Of a DNA stretch of 64,000 bases, positions 1 to 8,130 are shown piece after piece. The notes under the pieces were generated by a model that saw only the letters and a program-made list of their open reading frames with translations, was not told the DNA's origin and ran no database searches. The translations under genes and the position numbers were made by a program. This stretch comes from Dactylosporangium fulvum (lineage in GTDB: Bacteria > Actinomycetota > Actinomycetes > Mycobacteriales > Micromonosporaceae): assembly GCF_025137375.1 (NCBI RefSeq), contig NZ_CP073720.1, positions 5,294,501-5,358,500 on the forward strand. The letters run 5' to 3'. Positions within the stretch are counted from its first letter, which is position 1. Each line of letters begins with the position of its first letter.

Positions 1-101
1 CCGGCCTGTTTGGCGTCGCGGTCGCTGACCCAGTTGACGTACGTGACGAGCGCCGCGGCGGCGAGGCTGATCCCGAGGAGTTTGACGATGGTGCGGCGCA
101 C
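1..101 (-). CDS. Small membrane protein downstream of kamA, cut by the window edge
   Basis: A GTG start abuts the kamA stop codon with no gap, so the two are probably cotranscribed and translationally coupled. The 33 visible residues begin MRRTIVKLLG and form one hydrophobic helix (about residues 5-22) followed by a polar YVNWVSDRD segment, as in a signal anchor. The rest lies beyond the left edge, so no family can be named. Coupling to kamA suggests a role linked to that enzyme, but this is inference only. Confidence 0.5.
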   Translation of the reverse strand, partial: MRRTIVKLLGISLAAAALVTYVNWVSDRDAKQA

Positions 102-1433
102 CTACTCAGCGTGCTCTTTCCGCCACCATTCGGCGCCGCTTTCCGGCAACGTGTCGATCGGATCGTAGTACGGGTAGCTGCGGTCGAGGTCCATGGAGGA
201 GTCCTCGATGGAGGTGCGGTAGTTCTTGGTCCAGTAGGTGATGCCGCGTTCGCGGTCGTATTCGGTGACCATGTGGACCCAGCGTTTGCCGACGAAGGGG
301 ACGTCGCAGACGATGCGCGGGGTGGCGTAGCCGGGGAGGTAGCCCATGATGTCGTGCTGGAGTTGCTGGGCCTGCCAGACGGCGACGCGCCAGTGTTCGG
401 CGTTGGGGATCATGTCGCACATGTAGAAGTAGTAGGGCAGGATGCCGGCTTCTCCTTGGAGGGCGAAGCAGAGGTCGAGCAGGTCGGCGGCGGTGGCGTT
501 GACGCCGCGCATGAGGACGCCCTGGTTGCGCACGTCGCGGACGCCGACTTCGAGGGCGGTCTGTGCGGCGCGGGCGACGAGCGGTGTGAGTGACTGCGCG
601 TGGTTGACGTGGGTGTGGATGGCGAGGTTGACGCCGCGGCGGGCGGCGGTGCGGGCGACGCGTTCGAGTCCTTCGACGACGTCGGGCTGGAGCCAGTGCT
701 GGGGCAGGCCCATGAGGGCTTTGGTGGCGAGGCGGATGTCGCGAACGGTTTCGATGTCGAGCAGGCGCATGAGGAAGGACTCGAGGTGTTTCCAGGGGAC
801 GTTGGCGACGTCGCCGCCGGAGACGACGACGTCGCGGACGCCGGGGTGGGCGCGCAGGTAGGTGATCATCGCGTCGTAGCGGTCGGCGGGTTTGCGGGTG
901 AGGCGGAGCTTGTCGACGGTGGGGGTGGAGTTGCCGACGAGGTCCATGCGGGTGCAGTGGCCGCAGTACTGGGGGCAGGTGGAGAGCAGTTCGGCGAGGA
1001 CTTTGGTGGGGTAGCGGTGGGTGAGTCCTTCGGCGACCCACATGTCGTGTTCGTGGAGTGAGTCGCGGGTGGCGTACGGGTGGGAGGGCCAGTCGGTGAG
1101 GCGGTCGCTGGCGACGGGGAGCATGTAGCGGCGGACGGGGTCGGCGTAGAGGGTGTCGGTGGTGATTTCGTCCGGGACCATGGTGTTGATCATCTGGGGT
1201 GGGACGAGCATCGACATGGTGGCGTGTTGTGCCTGGTCGGTGGCGAGGTCGGTGTAGAAGGACTCGTCGACGAGGTCGCCGAGGACGGTGCGCAGCTGGT
1301 TGATGTTCTTGACGCAGTGTGCGCGTTGCCATTGGGCGGATTCCCACTGTTCGCGGGTGGTGTCGTGCCAGCCGGGGAAGCGGCGCCAGTCTGGTTCGAC
1401 GAGTTGTCGGCGTTGGTAGACGTATGGCTGCAT
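102..1433 (-). CDS. kamA: Lysine 2,3-aminomutase (radical SAM, PLP)
   Basis: Converts L-lysine to L-beta-lysine in the cytosol, using S-adenosylmethionine, a [4Fe-4S] cluster and PLP. The radical SAM cysteines are C153, C157 and C160 (CxxxCxxC). R162, D340 and D377 align with Arg134, Asp293 and Asp330 of the Clostridium subterminale enzyme, the residues that hold the lysine carboxylate and amino groups. K383 fits the PLP lysine (Lys337). This argues for lysine rather than glutamate as substrate. The glycine-rich PGGGGK loop is replaced by VPFVGK, one residue shorter. The ATG at 1433 has a GGGGAGG ribosome-binding site six bases upstream; an earlier in-frame Met at 1469 has none. Length 443 aa. 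It is separated from the rest of the lysine pathway by the cvn operon. Confidence 0.88.
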   Translation of the reverse strand: MQPYVYQRRQLVEPDWRRFPGWHDTTREQWESAQWQRAHCVKNINQLRTVLGDLVDESFYTDLATDQAQHATMSMLVPPQMINTMVPDEITTDTLYADPVRRYMLPVASDRLTDWPSHPYATRDSLHEHDMWVAEGLTHRYPTKVLAELLSTCPQYCGHCTRMDLVGNSTPTVDKLRLTRKPADRYDAMITYLRAHPGVRDVVVSGGDVANVPWKHLESFLMRLLDIETVRDIRLATKALMGLPQHWLQPDVVEGLERVARTAARRGVNLAIHTHVNHAQSLTPLVARAAQTALEVGVRDVRNQGVLMRGVNATAADLLDLCFALQGEAGILPYYFYMCDMIPNAEHWRVAVWQAQQLQHDIMGYLPGYATPRIVCDVPFVGKRWVHMVTEYDRERGITYWTKNYRTSIEDSSMDLDRSYPYYDPIDTLPESGAEWWRKEHAE

Positions 1434-1471
1434 CCTAAGCCTCCCCGGCGAAATACTTCCGCGATACACGC

Positions 1472-1500
1472 ACCATAGCCGGATTTCTTCTCGAATTCGA
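1472..1500 (-). promoter_or_regulatory. Candidate promoter of kamA
   Basis: Reading the minus strand, TCGAAT (1500-1495) is followed after 17 bases by TATGGT (1477-1472), about 38 bases before the kamA ATG. The -10 fits the actinobacterial TAnnnT pattern; the -35 is weak. Confidence 0.4.
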
Positions 1501-1633
1501 CGCTAATGGAGAAGATCTTACTGTCTGTCGGCTGGCTGGGTGGAATCCGGGACCGGTGACCCGACGAATTCGGCGGACCCGTGTGCGTAGGTTGGCGGCT
1601 CCGAGGCCGCAACCGAACCGCACCCGAGGTCCG

Positions 1634-3904
1634 ATGAAAAACCGATGGTCCATCCGCGCCAGGATCACGGCGATGCTGGCGATCCCGATCGTCATGCTGG
1701 TCGCGATCTGGCTGTTCGCCGTGAGCGTGACGCTCGAGTCGGCGCTGGATCTGCGCAACTCGAAGCTGACCGGCGACAAGGTGACCGAGCCGGCCGAGGC
1801 GATGGTCGAGCAGCTGCAGGTCGAGCGGCAGCTGACGACCGTGTACCTGGCGGGTGGCCGGGCGGACGCGGCGGCGGTGCGTGAGCAGCGGGCGAAGTCG
1901 GACGTGGAGATCGCGGAGTTCCGGGCCCTGGCGACGGACCGGGACCTGCAGGACGTGGCGTCGGCGGAGACGAAGCGGGCGATCGTGACGGTGACGGAGG
2001 CGCTGGACGGGCTGGCGCAGCTGCGGAGCCTGGCCGACGGCGGTGGTGCGGCGGGGACGGTCCGGCAGGGGTACAGCGCGATCATCATGGCGACGTATGC
2101 GATCGGTGAGTCGGCGACGAACCACCGGGACTCGGACGTTGCCGAGGAGGCGCTGGGCGTCTTCGTGCTGGGCCTGTCTCGGGACCTGTTCTCGCAGGAG
2201 GACGCGCTGGTGGCGGAGGCGGCGACGAGCGGGCAGTTCACGGGGGCGGTGCACACCGAGCTGGTGACGGTGATCGGGCAGAAGCGTCTGGTGCTGCCGT
2301 ACGGGGTGAGTCTGCTGCCGGAGGAGGCGCAGCAGCGGTATCAGGCGCTGGTGTCGGGTGCGGCGATGCGGCGGCTGGCGGCGCTGGAGGATCGGTTGCT
2401 GGCGACGGCGCCGGGGTCGGCGCAGGCGGCGGGGATCGACCTGGGGCAGTGGCGTGCGGCGTTCGACCCGGTGAACGAGGAGTTGAAGGCGTTCCGGTCG
2501 CAGATGCAGCGGCAGAACGTACAGGCGGCGCGGGACGCTTCCGATGCGATCTTCCTGCGGCTGGGTGTGGCGGGTCTGGCCGGCCTGGTGGCGGTGGTGC
2601 TGAGTCTGGTGTTGTCGGTGCGGATCGGCCGGTCGCTGGCGCGCCGGTTGGACGGGCTGCGGGTGGCGGCGCTGGAGCTGGCCGACGAGCGGCTGCCGTC
2701 GGTGGTGTCGCGGCTGCGGCGGGGGGTGGCGGTCGACGTGGCGGCGGAGGTGCCGCCGTTGCGGCTGGGCACGGACGAGATCGGTCAGGTGGGTGAGGCG
2801 TTCAACTCGGTGCAGCGTACGGCGGTGGCGTCGGCGGTGGAGGAGGCGTCGGTCCGGCAGGGGATGAACGAGGTGTTCCTGAACATCGCGCGGCGTTCCC
2901 AGACGTTGTTGCACCGGCAGTTGTCGCTGTTGGACGGGATGGAGCGGCGTACGTCGGAGCCGGAGGACCTGGCGGATCTGTTCCGGGTCGACCATCTGGC
3001 GACGCGGATGCGGCGTCACGCGGAGGACCTGGTGATCCTGGCGGGTGCGACGCCGGGGCGGGGCTGGCGGAATCCGGTGCCGGTGGTTGACGTGGTGCGT
3101 GGTGCGGTGTCGGAGATCGAGGACTACGCGCGGGTGCAGGTGCTGCACGTGGGTGACGGTGCGGTGGTCGGCCGGGCGGTGGGTGACGTGATCCATCTGC
3201 TGGCGGAGCTGGTCGAGAACGCGACGGTGTTTTCGCCGCCGCATACGCGGGTGCGGGTGTCGGGGCAGTCGGTGCCGAACGGGTTTGTGATCGAGATCGA
3301 GGACCGTGGTCTGGGGATGGTGGCGGAGGCGATCGCGGAGGCGAACCGGCGGTTGGCGGAGCCGCCGGAGTTCGATCCTGCGAGCAGTGCGCGGCTGGGG
3401 TTGTTCGTGGTGGCGCAGTTGGCGGCGCGGCACGGGGTGCGGGTGGTGTTGCGGCCGTCGCCGTACGGCGGGGTGACGGCGGTGGTGTTGCTGCCGGTGG
3501 ATCTGGTGGTGGCGCCGGCTGCTATGGAGGGGGTGGCTGCGGAGTCGTTCTCGTGGCTGCCGGCGGGTCCGGCTGCGGTGCCGTCGGTGCGGCGGCCTCT
3601 GCCGGTGGCGCCGGATCCGGATGTGGTGGCGGTTGAGCCGGATTCGCCGGGTCCGGACGGCGGTCCGGACGGCGGCGGGGACGGGGGCAGGGGCCGGCAG
3701 GGGTTGCCGCGGCGGGTCCGGCAGCGCGGCCTGGCGCCGCAGTTGCAGGACGATTCGACGGTCGTGATCGGCGCGGAGGAGCTCGAGGCGCCGGCGCGGT
3801 CGCCGGAGGAGCTGCGCCGGATGATGGCGTCGTTCCAGGCGGGGACGGTGCGTGGCCGGCATGCGAGCGCCGGGGACGCCGGGGACACGGGCAGGGGTGT
3901 GTGA
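1634..3904 (+). CDS. cvnA: Conservon sensor histidine kinase-like protein (CvnA type)
   Basis: First gene of a cvnABCD conservon, the actinobacterial four-gene set thought to work like a membrane G-protein switch. 756 aa. A first membrane helix spans about residues 12-32, followed by an extracytoplasmic helical sensor region of nitrate/nitrite-sensor type, a second helix near 300-325, and a HAMP-like linker. The kinase part has a helical region with an LLHRQL histidine, an N box (HLLAELVENATVFSPP), a G1 box (EDRGLGM) and a G2-like region. The C-terminal tail of over 100 residues is Pro/Gly-rich and disordered. The ATG at 1634 follows GAGGT; an open frame continues upstream to 1556 but starts inside Arg-rich non-coding-like sequence. 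The last base of its TGA stop is the A of the cvnB ATG. Confidence 0.85.
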   Translation: MKNRWSIRARITAMLAIPIVMLVAIWLFAVSVTLESALDLRNSKLTGDKVTEPAEAMVEQLQVERQLTTVYLAGGRADAAAVREQRAKSDVEIAEFRALATDRDLQDVASAETKRAIVTVTEALDGLAQLRSLADGGGAAGTVRQGYSAIIMATYAIGESATNHRDSDVAEEALGVFVLGLSRDLFSQEDALVAEAATSGQFTGAVHTELVTVIGQKRLVLPYGVSLLPEEAQQRYQALVSGAAMRRLAALEDRLLATAPGSAQAAGIDLGQWRAAFDPVNEELKAFRSQMQRQNVQAARDASDAIFLRLGVAGLAGLVAVVLSLVLSVRIGRSLARRLDGLRVAALELADERLPSVVSRLRRGVAVDVAAEVPPLRLGTDEIGQVGEAFNSVQRTAVASAVEEASVRQGMNEVFLNIARRSQTLLHRQLSLLDGMERRTSEPEDLADLFRVDHLATRMRRHAEDLVILAGATPGRGWRNPVPVVDVVRGAVSEIEDYARVQVLHVGDGAVVGRAVGDVIHLLAELVENATVFSPPHTRVRVSGQSVPNGFVIEIEDRGLGMVAEAIAEANRRLAEPPEFDPASSARLGLFVVAQLAARHGVRVVLRPSPYGGVTAVVLLPVDLVVAPAAMEGVAAESFSWLPAGPAAVPSVRRPLPVAPDPDVVAVEPDSPGPDGGPDGGGDGGRGRQGLPRRVRQRGLAPQLQDDSTVVIGAEELEAPARSPEELRRMMASFQAGTVRGRHASAGDAGDTGRGV

Positions 3905-4308
3905 TGACCGCGCAGGGGCACGGCGGTGGTCTGCGCTGGCTGCTCGACGACCTGGTGGCGCGGGTGCCGTCGGTGCGGCGGGCGGTGGTGCTGTCCGTGG
4001 ACGGGTTGCTGATGGGCGCGTCGGAGGGCCTGTCGCAGGAGGACGCGGAGCATCTGTCGGCGGTCGCGGCCGGGTTCCAGAGCCTGGCGCGGGGTGCGGG
4101 GCGGCATTTCGGTGGCGGGCCGGTGCGGCAGACGATCGTCGAGATGGAGTCGGCGTTCCTGTTTGTGACGGCGGCGGGGCGGGGTGCGTGCCTGGCGGTG
4201 CTGGCGGAGGCGGATGCGGACATCGGTCTGATCGCGTACGAGATGGCGTTGCTGGTGCAGCGGGTGGGGCAGAACCTGTCGGCGTCGGCGCGGCCGGCGG
4301 GTGCGTGA
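3904..4308 (+). CDS. cvnB: Roadblock/LC7 domain protein (CvnB type)
   Basis: 134 aa, a single Roadblock/LC7 domain, the MglB-like partner of the small GTPase encoded two genes downstream. Visible family features are the N-terminal LRWLLDDLVARVPSVRRAVVLSVDG strand-helix pattern (GLLMGAS follows) and the FLFVTAAGRGACLAVLAEADADIG core. In conservons this protein is thought to bind or regulate the GTPase and to associate with the membrane through CvnA. The start overlaps the previous stop by one base, and its own stop overlaps the start of cvnC. Confidence 0.88.
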   Translation: MTAQGHGGGLRWLLDDLVARVPSVRRAVVLSVDGLLMGASEGLSQEDAEHLSAVAAGFQSLARGAGRHFGGGPVRQTIVEMESAFLFVTAAGRGACLAVLAEADADIGLIAYEMALLVQRVGQNLSASARPAGA

Positions 4309-4796
4309 TGACGGATCCGCCGGGGCGGCACGCGGCCGGGTTCTCGCGTGAGTTTCCGCTCGGGGAGCCGGCGCCGGTGTACCGGTGGCCGGAGCCGCCG
4401 CGGGAGGATCTGCGGGCCGAGCGGTGGGTGGAGCATACGTGGGTGGACCGGGAGGCCGGGCCGGTCGTGCGGCCGTATGCGATGACGGGTGGCCGGGTGG
4501 TGCCGTCGTCGGGCGGGTTCGACGTGGTCGCGATGGTGGTGGCGCAGCGTGGGGCGTTGTCCGGTGGCGGGTTCGGGCTGCAGCCGGAGTATCGGGCGAT
4601 TCTCGTGTTCGCGCGGGAGCCGGTCGCGGTGGCCGAGGTGGCGTCGCATCTGGACCTGGCGCTCGGGGTGGTGCGGGTGTTGCTGGGTGACCTGCTGGGG
4701 CAGGGTCTGATCGAGATGTATCACCCGCCGGTGGCGGGTGACTTGCCGAGTGAGCGTGTGTTGAGGGCGGTGATCGATGGACTCCGGGCGCTCTGA
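4308..4796 (+). CDS. cvnC: DUF742 protein (CvnC type)
   Basis: 162 aa. The conserved DUF742 core starts at VRPYAMTGGRV and runs through a winged-helix-like segment (HLDLALGVVRVLLGDLLGQGLI) that in this family ends in a Tyr/His-Pro motif, here MYHPP. About 60 residues of N-terminal extension are rich in Pro and acidic residues. The ATG overlaps the cvnB stop by one base. The C-terminus overlaps the GTPase gene by 20 bases, so all four conservon products are likely made in fixed ratio. The biochemical role is unproven; DUF742 proteins are assumed adaptors. Confidence 0.85.
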   Translation: MTDPPGRHAAGFSREFPLGEPAPVYRWPEPPREDLRAERWVEHTWVDREAGPVVRPYAMTGGRVVPSSGGFDVVAMVVAQRGALSGGGFGLQPEYRAILVFAREPVAVAEVASHLDLALGVVRVLLGDLLGQGLIEMYHPPVAGDLPSERVLRAVIDGLRAL

Positions 4797-5355
4797 GGGG
4801 TTGGTGCCGGCGGCCGTCAAGATTCTGGTGGCGGGCGGGTTCGGTGCGGGGAAGACGACGCTGGTCGGGGCGGTGAGCGAGATTCGGCCGTTGCAGACGG
4901 AGGAGTCGCTGACGGTGGCCGGGGTCGGTACGGACGACGTGACGGGTGTGGAGCGCAAGTCGACGACGACGGTGGCGATGGACTTCGGCCGGATCACGAT
5001 GGGGTCGGAGGTGGTGCTGTACCTGTTCGGGACGCCGGGGCAGGACCGGTTCTGGTTCCTGTGGGACGAGTTGGCGCTGGGCGCGTTGGGTGCGGTGGTG
5101 CTGGCGGACACGCGGCGGCTGGCGGACTGCTTCCCGTCGATCGACTACTTCGAGCGGCGGGGTACGCCGTTTGTGGTGGCGGTGAACTGTTTCGACGATG
5201 CGGTGCCGTATTCGGCGGCGGAGGTGCGTGAGGCGCTGGATCTGGATGCGCATGTGCCGTTGCTGCTGTGTGACGCGCGGGATCGTGCGTCGAGCAAGGC
5301 GGTGTTGATCAGTCTGGTGGAGCATGTTCTGGCGCTGTCGGTGCGGCCGAGGTGA
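4777..5355 (+). CDS. cvnD: Conservon small GTPase (CvnD type)
   Basis: 192 aa, a Ras-like ATP/GTP-binding protein of the conservon type. The P-loop is GGFGAGKTT near residue 20. Switch I has a threonine-rich KSTTTVAMDFG. The G3 motif is degenerate (LFGTPGQDRF, with the usual Asp replaced), and G4 is NCFD in place of NKxD; both changes are normal for this family. Last gene of the cvn operon, overlapping cvnC by 20 bases. No hairpin terminator is visible before the next promoter, so some read-through into kdd is possible. Confidence 0.88.
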   Translation: MDSGRSEGLVPAAVKILVAGGFGAGKTTLVGAVSEIRPLQTEESLTVAGVGTDDVTGVERKSTTTVAMDFGRITMGSEVVLYLFGTPGQDRFWFLWDELALGALGAVVLADTRRLADCFPSIDYFERRGTPFVVAVNCFDDAVPYSAAEVREALDLDAHVPLLLCDARDRASSKAVLISLVEHVLALSVRPR

Positions 5356-5419
5356 GACAGGGTGAGGCGGGGTGTGCCGGGGGTGTGCCGGTGAGCGGGT
5401 TGCGTGACAGCCGGAAGGC

Positions 5420-5449
5420 TTGAAGAATATCCTGTAATCACGCTACTGT
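5420..5449 (+). promoter_or_regulatory. Candidate promoter of the kdd-kamDE operon
   Basis: TTGAAG (5420-5425), an 18-base spacer and TACTGT (5444-5449). A transcript from here would have a leader of about 30 bases before kdd. Placed in the only non-coding gap between the conservon and the lysine-degradation genes. Confidence 0.5.
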
Positions 5450-5487
5450 GCCGGAAATTATCCGGTTGACGTTGGGTGGTGCGGGAA

Positions 5488-6585
5488 ATGGGTTCGCCGA
5501 TCGGGTTGCATCGGGTCGTCGCGCCGGCCGGGGTCCTGCCGCAGGCCGCGCAGCGTCTCGACGCCTCGCCGGAGATCGGCGACGACGAGGTCCGCATCCG
5601 GGTGGAGCGGCTCAATCTCGACGCCGCGAGCTTCCGCCAGCTGACCGTCGAGCACGGCGGTGACGGCGACAGGGTCCGCGCCGCGGTCCTGGCGATCGTC
5701 GAGGACCGGGGGAAGATGCACAATCCGGTCACCGGCTCGGGCGGCATGCTCATCGGCACCGTCGAGGCGGCCGGTCCGGCCTCGCCGCTGGGCCTGCGCC
5801 CGGGTGACCGGGTCGCGACCCTGGTGTCGCTGACGCTCACCCCGCTGCGGATCACCGACGGGCTCAAACGCTGGGACGGCCGCGGCGAGCAGGTGCCGTG
5901 CGACGGCCACGCGATCCTGTTCGCCCGGTCGATCGCCGCGGTGCTCCCCGACGACCTCGACCCGGAGCTGGCGCTGGCGGTCCTCGACGTGTGCGGTGCC
6001 CCGGCCCTGGTCGCCCGTTCCCTGCGCGGCATCGTCCGGTGCCGTGCGGTGGACGATGGCGTCGATCCCGCGGTTGTGGTGCCGGGCCGCGTGCGTGACG
6101 AGGTCCGGGTCGCGGTGCTCGGCGCGGCCGGCAAGAGCGGCTCGTTGGCGCTCGCCGCCGCCCGTGACGTCGGCGCCGCGCGGACCGTCGGGGTCGTGCG
6201 GGACGACGCCGAACGGCGGCGGCTCGAGGCGGCCGGGCTCGCCGACACGGTGGTCGTCGCCGACGCGCGGGACGCGGTCGGGCTCGCGGCGGCGCTCGGT
6301 GCGGCCGGTGGGCCGGCGGACCTGACCGTCGTCTGTGTCGACGTGCCGGGCTGCGAGCACGCGGCGATCCTGGCCACCGCGCCCGGCGGCACCGTCGTGT
6401 TCTTCTCCATGGCGACGTCGTTCCCGGCGGCGGCGCTGGGCGCCGAAGGGCTCGCCGCCGACGTGACGATGATCATCGGCAACGGTTACGTGCCCGGCCA
6501 CGCCGAGTATGCGCTGGGTCTGCTGCGATCCGACAGCGCCGTTCGTGCCCTGTTCGAGGCCAGGTTGGCAGACTGGGCGCCATGA
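5488..6585 (+). CDS. kdd: L-erythro-3,5-diaminohexanoate dehydrogenase
   Basis: Oxidises (3S,5S)-diaminohexanoate to 5-amino-3-oxohexanoate with NAD(P)+, the third step of lysine degradation via beta-lysine. 365 aa, the usual size. Family-typical segments include the start GSPIGLHRVVAPAGVLPQAA, the MHNPVTGSGGMLIGTV motif near residue 80, and a Rossmann fold at about residues 205-240 (VRVAVLGAAGKSGSLALAAA). The start is uncertain: a GTG at 5476 is in frame, but the ATG at 5488 puts the conserved GSPIG next to the start. Its ATGA stop/start overlap with the next gene makes it the first member of a six-gene operon. Confidence 0.88.
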   Translation: MGSPIGLHRVVAPAGVLPQAAQRLDASPEIGDDEVRIRVERLNLDAASFRQLTVEHGGDGDRVRAAVLAIVEDRGKMHNPVTGSGGMLIGTVEAAGPASPLGLRPGDRVATLVSLTLTPLRITDGLKRWDGRGEQVPCDGHAILFARSIAAVLPDDLDPELALAVLDVCGAPALVARSLRGIVRCRAVDDGVDPAVVVPGRVRDEVRVAVLGAAGKSGSLALAAARDVGAARTVGVVRDDAERRRLEAAGLADTVVVADARDAVGLAAALGAAGGPADLTVVCVDVPGCEHAAILATAPGGTVVFFSMATSFPAAALGAEGLAADVTMIIGNGYVPGHAEYALGLLRSDSAVRALFEARLADWAP

Positions 6586-8087
6586 GGACCCTCTTCCGTG
6601 GTGGCCGCGTCCTGACCCCGGCCGATCCGTCCGCCACCGCGCTGCTCGTCGACGGTGACCGGATCGCCTGGCTCGGGCCGGACGCGGACGTGCCCGCCGG
6701 TGGCGCGGACCGCACCGTCGAGCTCGGCGGGGCGCTGGTCACCCCGGCGTTCGTCGACGCGCACGTGCACACCACCGCGACCGGGCTGGCGCTGCGGGGC
6801 CTCAACCTCGCCGGTGCGCGGTCGGCGCGGGAGGTCCTCGACGCCGTGGCCCGGCACGCTGAAGGGCTGAGTCCCGACGCGGTTGTCATCGGGCACGGCT
6901 GGGACGAGTCCGGGTGGGCGGACCAGACGACCCCGACCGCGGCGGAGCTCGGCCGGGCCGGCGGCGGCCGGGCCGTGTACCTGTCGCGGGCCTGCGTCCA
7001 CGCGGCGCTGGTGTCGACGCCGCTGCTCACCGGCGCGGTGAAGGCGGCGCCCGGCTACGACGGGTCCGGGTGGCTGCGCCGCGACGCGCACCACGTGGTG
7101 CGGGAGGCGGCGTTCGCCGGGGTGACGGCGGCGCAGGTCCGTGACGCGCAGCGCGCCGCCCTGCGGCGGGCCGCCGCCCTGGGCATCGCCGCCGTCCACG
7201 AGTGCGGCGGGCCCGGCACGTCCGGCGAGGACGACTTCACCGCCGCGCTGTCGCACGGCCCCGAGTTCCCGGAGGTGTACGGGCTGTGGGGCGAGCCGAA
7301 CGCCGCGGCGAAGGCCAGGCAGCTCGGTGCCAGGGGCGCGGCCGGTGACCTGTACGCGGACGGTGCGCTCGGTGCCCGTACCGCTCACGTGGGGGACGCC
7401 TACGCGGACGGTGACCGCGGCCATGGGCACAGCTACCTGACCGCGGCGCAGGTGACGGAGCATCTCGTCGGCTGCGTGCGGCACGGGATGCAGGGCGGGT
7501 TCCACGCCATCGGTGACCGGGCCATCGCGACCGTCCTGGACGGGTTCGCGGGTGCGGCCAGGGTTGTCGGGGTGGACCGGCTGCGGGCCGGGCGGCACCG
7601 CATCGAGCACGCGGAGCTGCTGGACAAGCGGATGATCGCGCAGCTGGTGGAGTTCGGGGTGGTGGCGAGTGTCCAGCCGGCGTTCGACCGGCTGTGGGGC
7701 GGTGAGCACGGCATGTACGCGCAACGGCTCGGCGCCGCCCGTTCCATGGCGGCGAACCCGATCGCGTCGCTGGCGGGGGTGGGGGTCATGCTGGCGTTCG
7801 GGTCGGACTCGCCGGTCACCGACCTCGACCCGTGGGGCACCTGCCGGGCGGCGCTGCGCCACCACAACCCGGTGCAGCGGATCGGGGCGCGGGCCGCGTT
7901 CGCGGCGCACAGCCGCGGCGGGTGGCGGGCCGTCGGCATCGACGACGAGGGTGTGCTGAACCCGGGCTGGTCGGCGACGTTCGTGGTGTGGGACACCCGG
8001 GACGACCTCGCCGGCGTCCTGGCCGGTGACGAGACCCCGGCGGCCCGGACCACGGTGCTGCGCGGCCGGGAGATCCACACCTCATGA
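6582..8087 (+). CDS. Amidohydrolase family 3 (YtcJ-like) protein
   Basis: 501 aa metal-dependent hydrolase of the imidazolonepropionase/YtcJ group. The metal ligands are visible: H61xH63 in VDAHVH, a lysine/glutamate-free middle typical of the group, FHAIGDRAI, RHRIEHAELL, and the terminal FGSDSPV aspartate. It sits between kdd and kamD with an ATGA overlap upstream, so it is made with the lysine enzymes. It has no place in the textbook pathway. It might hydrolyse a cyclic or acylated by-product such as a lactam of beta-lysine or diaminohexanoate; that is speculation. No signal peptide, so cytosolic. Confidence 0.82.
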   Translation: MRTLFRGGRVLTPADPSATALLVDGDRIAWLGPDADVPAGGADRTVELGGALVTPAFVDAHVHTTATGLALRGLNLAGARSAREVLDAVARHAEGLSPDAVVIGHGWDESGWADQTTPTAAELGRAGGGRAVYLSRACVHAALVSTPLLTGAVKAAPGYDGSGWLRRDAHHVVREAAFAGVTAAQVRDAQRAALRRAAALGIAAVHECGGPGTSGEDDFTAALSHGPEFPEVYGLWGEPNAAAKARQLGARGAAGDLYADGALGARTAHVGDAYADGDRGHGHSYLTAAQVTEHLVGCVRHGMQGGFHAIGDRAIATVLDGFAGAARVVGVDRLRAGRHRIEHAELLDKRMIAQLVEFGVVASVQPAFDRLWGGEHGMYAQRLGAARSMAANPIASLAGVGVMLAFGSDSPVTDLDPWGTCRAALRHHNPVQRIGARAAFAAHSRGGWRAVGIDDEGVLNPGWSATFVVWDTRDDLAGVLAGDETPAARTTVLRGREIHTS

Positions 8088-8130
8088 TCAACGCGAGTCG
8101 GGGAGACGCGGAGCAGGAAGCGAGGCGGCG

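Noticed and set aside
102..1433. Glutamate rather than lysine 2,3-aminomutase
   Set aside because: The two aspartates that bind the lysine side chain (D340, D377) and the carboxylate arginine (R162) are kept; glutamate 2,3-aminomutase replaces the aspartates.
1190..3862. Very long minus-strand open frame opposite cvnA, with Arg/Pro/His-rich translation
   Set aside because: The product is low-complexity Arg/Pro/His and runs through the real cvnA and kamA frames. Such antisense frames are a by-product of high GC; the same applies to many frames over lnt, uvrA-like and dynamin genes.
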